This document shows, one piece after another, positions 6,586 through 9,803 of a stretch of DNA of 9,803 bases. How positions within the stretch are numbered: position 1 is the first letter of the stretch; each line of letters begins with the position of its first letter. The translations under genes were made by a program, and so were the position numbers. Below the pieces are notes generated by a model. That model was not told the origin of the DNA and ran no database searches. It saw nothing but the letters and a program-made list of their open reading frames with translations. Source of the stretch: Actinomycetota bacterium (lineage in GTDB: Bacteria; Actinomycetota; Actinomycetes; JACCUZ01); NCBI GenBank assembly GCA_030841195.1, contig JAVEDA010000309.1, forward strand, positions 1-9,803, written 5' to 3'.

Positions 6586-6649
6586 CCTGCCCCGGCAGCG
6601 TGCCACGGCCGCGACGGCGCTGCGGAGGACGGTGAGCGACCGCGGTTAG
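6586..6649 (+). promoter_or_regulatory. Leader region of the hyuA-like gene with GGAGG and a micro-ORF
   Basis: This gap holds a strong GGAGG at 6624-6628 that lies 21 bases before the ATG at 6650, too far to serve it in the usual way. Three bases after it, a GTG at 6632 opens a 5-codon frame (M-S-D-R-G) whose TAG stop at 6647-6649 directly abuts the ATG. A possible -10-like TTAGAT spans 6646-6651 and would place a transcript start near the second ATG at 6659. A weak stem (6595-6600 with 6618-6623, 17-base loop) has no T-run. What is used is unknown. Confidence 0.35.
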
Positions 6650-8731
6650 ATGGCCGTCATGACCACGCGGATCCGGATCGGGATCGACACCGGCGGCACG
6701 TTCACCGACGTGGTGGCGCTGGACGAGAGCACCGGCGACCTGGTCACCACCAAGACCCCCTCGACGCCGTCGAACCCGGCCGACGGCTTCATGGCGGGGG
6801 TCGGCAAGGTGCTCGAGCTGCTCGGCGGCGAGCCGCGTGTCGTCTCGGTCAGCCACGGCACCACGGTGGCCACCAACCAGCTGCTCGAGGGCAAGGTCGG
6901 TGACCTGGGCTTCATCACCACCGAGGGCTACGAGTTCCTGCTCGAGATCGCCCGGCAGTCGGTGCCGGACGGCTACGGCAACTCCTACTTCTGGGTCAAG
7001 CCGCCACGGATCGTGCCGCTGCACCGGGTGCGCACCGTCGGCGGCCGGCTGGACTACCAGGGCCGCGAGGTGCGCCCCTTCGACGAGGCGGGCGCCGTCG
7101 CCGTGGCGCGGTGGTTCCGTGAGGCGGGCATCGACACCATCGGCGTCTGCTTCCTGCACTCCTACGCCGACCCCGGGCACGAGCAGGCCATGCGTGAGGT
7201 GCTGCGGCGCGAGCACCCGGCCGCGGTCGTCTCGATCTCCAGCGAGGTGCTGCGCGAGTACCGGGAGTACGAGCGCGCCGTCACCACCCTGGTCGACGCG
7301 GCCGTGAAGCCGCGGATGGCGTCCTACGTCGCGAACATCGCCGGGCGGCTGCGGGACCTGGCCCAGCCCGGGGACGACCGGGTGCCGTTCTACGTGATGA
7401 AGTCCAACGGCGGCGTGCTCTCGGCCGAGGAGGTCGTGCACCAGCCGATCACCACCGTGCTGTCGGGCCCGGCCGCAGGTGCGCTGGGTGCTGCGCTGGT
7501 CGCCCGCGAGGCCGGCTTCGACCGGTTGCTGACCTGCGACGGCGGCGGCACGTCCACCGACGTGTCGGTGGTGCTCGCCGGCGAGCCGACGCTGACCACC
7601 GAGGGCACCGTCGGCAGCTACCCGAGCAAGATCCCGATGATCGACGTCGTGACCGTGGGTGCTGGCGGCGGGTCGGTTGCATGGGTGACCCCGGAGGGGT
7701 CGCTCAAGGTCGGGCCACGGTCGGCCGGCGCGGACCCCGGTCCGCTCTGCTACGCCCGTGGCGGCACCGAGCCGACGGTGACCGACGCGCACGTGCTGCT
7801 CGGCCGCATCCCGCCGCACCTGCTGGGCGGCGAGATCCCGCTCGACGTCGCAGCCGCCCGGGCCGGCCTCGAGGCGCTGGGCTCCCGGCTCGGGCTCCCG
7901 GTGGAGCAGGCCGCGGCGGGGATCCTGGAGATCTCGGCCTGGAACCAGGCCAACGCGCTGCGCGAGGTGACCGTCAAGCGCGGCCTCGACGTCCGCGACT
8001 TCACCATGGCCACGTTCGGCGGGTCCGGGTCGCTGCTGCTGTGCCGGTTGCTCGACGTGCTCGGGCTGGCCGGCGTCCTGGTGCCCCGCGACCCGGGCAA
8101 CCTGTCCGCGTTCGGGCTGCTCACCGTCGACGTGCGCAACGACTACGTCCGTACGGCGGTCAGCCGGCACACCGACCTCGACCACGACCTGGTGGCCGGG
8201 GTGCTGGACGACCTGCAGGGCCAGGCCGCGGCCGCGCTGGACCGCGAGGGCTTCGCCCGGGCCGAGCACCGCTACCTGCGCAGCGCGGACCTGCGCTACG
8301 TGGGGCAGGCCTTCGAGGTGCGTGTCCCCGTCCCGGACGGCGCGGTCGACGACGCGCTGGCCGAGAAGGTCGCGGACAGCTTCCACGACGCGCACGAGCA
8401 GCTCTACGGCTACGCGTTCCGCGGCGACCCCCGGCAGCCGGTGGAGTGGGTGAACCTGCGGGTCACCGGCGTCGGGCCGATCGACCGGCCGCGGCTGCGT
8501 GAGCTCGCGCCCCGCGACGGGGGACCGGACCGGGCCCGCACCGGCGTACGGCCCGTCTTCTTCGACGACTGGGTGGACACCCCGGTCTACTGGCGCGCGG
8601 ACCTGGCACCGGGCGACGTGGTCGTGGGGCCGGCGATCATCGAGGAGTTCGGCTCCACGGTGCCGCTGCACCCCGGCTTCACGGCGACCGTCGACCGCTT
8701 CGGCAATCTGCTCGTCAGGAAGGCGTCGTGA
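6650..8731 (+). CDS. Hydantoinase/oxoprolinase family subunit A (HyuA-like, ATP-binding)
   Basis: This 693-residue protein is the ATP-using subunit of a two-part enzyme related to N-methylhydantoinase, caprolactamase and acetone/acetophenone carboxylases. It has the ASKHA phosphate loop GIDTGGTFTD (11-20), SHGTTVATN (68-76), YVMKSNGGVLS (248-258), LSGPAAGALGA (271-281), the second phosphate motif CDGGGTSTDVSVV (296-308), the adenosine-region VGAGGGSVAW (336-345), ADPGPLCYARGGTEPTVTD (361-379), FGGSG (456-460) and RYVGQAFEV (549-557). Length matches full-size HyuA. The usual FGGAGPLHA reads FGGSGSLLL, so the conserved histidine is missing, which suggests a divergent subfamily. Two in-frame ATGs exist, 6650 and 6659; neither has a well-placed ribosome-binding site, and the second would suit leaderless translation. 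It overlaps the hyuB start by four bases. The substrate is not predictable from this sequence. Confidence 0.92.
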   Translation: MAVMTTRIRIGIDTGGTFTDVVALDESTGDLVTTKTPSTPSNPADGFMAGVGKVLELLGGEPRVVSVSHGTTVATNQLLEGKVGDLGFITTEGYEFLLEIARQSVPDGYGNSYFWVKPPRIVPLHRVRTVGGRLDYQGREVRPFDEAGAVAVARWFREAGIDTIGVCFLHSYADPGHEQAMREVLRREHPAAVVSISSEVLREYREYERAVTTLVDAAVKPRMASYVANIAGRLRDLAQPGDDRVPFYVMKSNGGVLSAEEVVHQPITTVLSGPAAGALGAALVAREAGFDRLLTCDGGGTSTDVSVVLAGEPTLTTEGTVGSYPSKIPMIDVVTVGAGGGSVAWVTPEGSLKVGPRSAGADPGPLCYARGGTEPTVTDAHVLLGRIPPHLLGGEIPLDVAAARAGLEALGSRLGLPVEQAAAGILEISAWNQANALREVTVKRGLDVRDFTMATFGGSGSLLLCRLLDVLGLAGVLVPRDPGNLSAFGLLTVDVRNDYVRTAVSRHTDLDHDLVAGVLDDLQGQAAAALDREGFARAEHRYLRSADLRYVGQAFEVRVPVPDGAVDDALAEKVADSFHDAHEQLYGYAFRGDPRQPVEWVNLRVTGVGPIDRPRLRELAPRDGGPDRARTGVRPVFFDDWVDTPVYWRADLAPGDVVVGPAIIEEFGSTVPLHPGFTATVDRFGNLLVRKAS
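8717..8720 (+). promoter_or_regulatory. Ribosome-binding site of the hyuB-like gene
   Basis: AGGA, within a purine-rich AGGAAGG (8717-8723) at the end of hyuA, lies 7 bases before the GTG at 8728. This supports the overlapping GTG start for HyuB and translational coupling with HyuA. Confidence 0.65.
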
Positions 8732-9803
8732 CCGTCGACCCGGTGGTGCTGGAGATCGTCGAGGGGTCGCTGGCGGCGATCGAGAAGGAGGTCGAGACCG
8801 CGATCGGGCGTACCGCGCGGTCGCCGATGATCCGCGACGCGCACGACTTCCGGGCCGGGATCCACGACCGGAGGCTGCGCAAGCTGACCGGCCGGTCGTA
8901 CTCCGCGCTGGTGCACCCGGTGGCGCGGGACTTCCCGCTCGACACGATGCGCCCGGGCGACGTCTTCTTCCACAACGACGTCTACCTGTCCGAGGGCGGC
9001 ATCGGGCACCTGCCGGACTTGTGCGTCACCGTCCCGGTGTTCGTCGATCAGGACGTGGTCGCCTTTGTGCAGGCGTTCGGGCACCACGACGACATCGGGG
9101 GAGCGGTGCCCGGCTCGATGCCGTCGTCGGCGACCTCGGTCTTCGAGGAGGGCCTGATGGTCCCGCCGATCAGGCTGTGGGACCAAGGTGTGCCCAACGC
9201 GGCGGCGCTGCGGATCATGACCCGCAACTCGCGGATGCCCGACTCGCTGGCGGCCGACCTGGACGCCGAGTGCTCGGCCTGCCTGATGGGCGCCCGTCGG
9301 CTCGGCGAGCTGTTCACCCGCTATGGCCGGGAGACTGTCGAGGCCTGCTTCGACGCGCTGATCGACAAGACCACCGATACCTACCGGCGCGAGATCCTGG
9401 CGAAGATCCCGGACGGCACCTACGTGTGGGAGGACTACGCGGAGCACGACGGCGTCGACGAGCCGCGGCTACACACCCAGCGGATCACGCTGACGATGGA
9501 CTCGACCCGCGAGGTGCCGTTGGTGCTCGACTTCACCGGCACCTCGCCGCAGGCCCGGGGGCCGATCAACCACTGCGGCGACTACGCGGACGGCAACTTC
9601 CTCAAGAAATGGCTCGCGCCGATCCTGCGCAACCTGGCCGACACCCCGGAGCGGATGGCCGAGCTGGACGTGAACGAGGGCATCGTGCCGCTGATCGAGA
9701 TGCGGTTCCCGCCGCCCGGCACGCTGCTGACACCGATCTTCCCGGCGCCTACCAACGCTCGCACCTTCGTCATCCTGCGGCTGCTCGGCGTCCTGGCCGG
9801 CGT
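8728..9803 (+). CDS. Hydantoinase/oxoprolinase family subunit B (HyuB-like), 3' partial
   Basis: The first 358 residues of the partner subunit are visible; the gene runs off the right edge (family members are usually well over 500 residues). It starts at a GTG within the hyuA stop (GTGA, 8728-8731). Family motifs are RPGDVFFHNDVY (75-86), GHLPD (93-97), FGHHDDIGGAVPGSMP (117-132), FEEGLMVPPIRL (139-150), FTGTSPQARGPIN (269-281), LDVNEG (313-318) and GTLLTPIFPAPTNART (331-346). His94, Asp97 and His119 have the same 3- and 25-residue spacing that I recall for the metal ligands of acetone carboxylase (His150, Asp153, His175), so metal binding is likely. The usual NDPY reads NDVY, and the usual GTHLPD reads GIGHLPD, again marking a divergent subgroup. 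With HyuA it should form one ATP-dependent hydrolase or carboxylase. Confidence 0.92.
   Translation, partial: MTVDPVVLEIVEGSLAAIEKEVETAIGRTARSPMIRDAHDFRAGIHDRRLRKLTGRSYSALVHPVARDFPLDTMRPGDVFFHNDVYLSEGGIGHLPDLCVTVPVFVDQDVVAFVQAFGHHDDIGGAVPGSMPSSATSVFEEGLMVPPIRLWDQGVPNAAALRIMTRNSRMPDSLAADLDAECSACLMGARRLGELFTRYGRETVEACFDALIDKTTDTYRREILAKIPDGTYVWEDYAEHDGVDEPRLHTQRITLTMDSTREVPLVLDFTGTSPQARGPINHCGDYADGNFLKKWLAPILRNLADTPERMAELDVNEGIVPLIEMRFPPPGTLLTPIFPAPTNARTFVILRLLGVLAG

Noticed and set aside
6595..6623. Intrinsic terminator after the diguanylate cyclase gene
   Set aside because: The only stem is 6 bp with a 17-base loop and no T-run follows, so it is not convincing.
6449..8671. 740-residue minus-strand open frame opposite hyuA
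   Set aside because: Rich in His/Arg/Val/Gln/Pro with no recognisable motif; it mirrors the codon pattern of the well-supported HyuA gene.
1..9803. Mobile element, CRISPR array, tRNA or phage/defence island
   Set aside because: No transposase or integrase, no regularly spaced repeats, no tRNA-like cloverleaf and no toxin or nuclease motifs were seen; composition appears even throughout.

Overview
The window is dense, very GC-rich coding DNA (about 70% or more by eye). Third codon positions are almost always G or C and GTG starts are frequent. This fits a high-GC Actinomycetota chromosome; a sporangium-forming or soil actinomycete is plausible, but nothing here fixes the genus. There are no tRNA or rRNA genes, insertion sequences, CRISPR arrays or phage genes. 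Nine genes account for almost all of the sequence, two of them cut by the window edges.

Left part (1-4032). The window opens inside a plus-strand gene whose visible part is a complete-looking EAL cyclic-di-GMP phosphodiesterase domain. Its 3' end overlaps the end of a convergent minus-strand gene cluster by 11 bases. Read in its own direction (4032 down to 727), that cluster encodes an ADP-ribosylglycohydrolase (DraG/ARH family), a PfkB-family sugar or nucleoside kinase, an AadA-like nucleotidyltransferase, and TrmB, the tRNA m7G46 methyltransferase. All three junctions are 4-base GTGA stop/start overlaps, so this is almost certainly one translationally coupled operon.

Right part (4073-9803). 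Only 40 bases separate the minus-strand operon from a divergent plus-strand series: a nitrilase-superfamily amidase with an intact Glu-Lys-Cys triad, a soluble GAF-GAF-GGDEF diguanylate cyclase with an intact I-site, and a HyuA/HyuB pair of the hydantoinase/oxoprolinase/acetone carboxylase family. HyuB runs off the right edge. HyuA and HyuB overlap by GTGA and should form one ATP-dependent enzyme. The gaps before the cyclase (119 bases) and before HyuA (64 bases) hold short inverted repeats and a possible weak promoter.

How the genes may work together. The hydrolase and kinase could release and phosphorylate a ribose-type sugar, with TrmB as a housekeeping passenger. The nitrilase and HyuAB could act on one nitrogenous or carbonyl substrate, since hydantoinase plus carbamoylase is a known pairing, but the intervening signalling gene weakens that link. 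Both cyclic-di-GMP synthesis and breakdown are encoded here. No single dramatic new system is evident. The best leads are the hydrolase-kinase-nucleotidyltransferase cassette and the divergent HyuAB pair.
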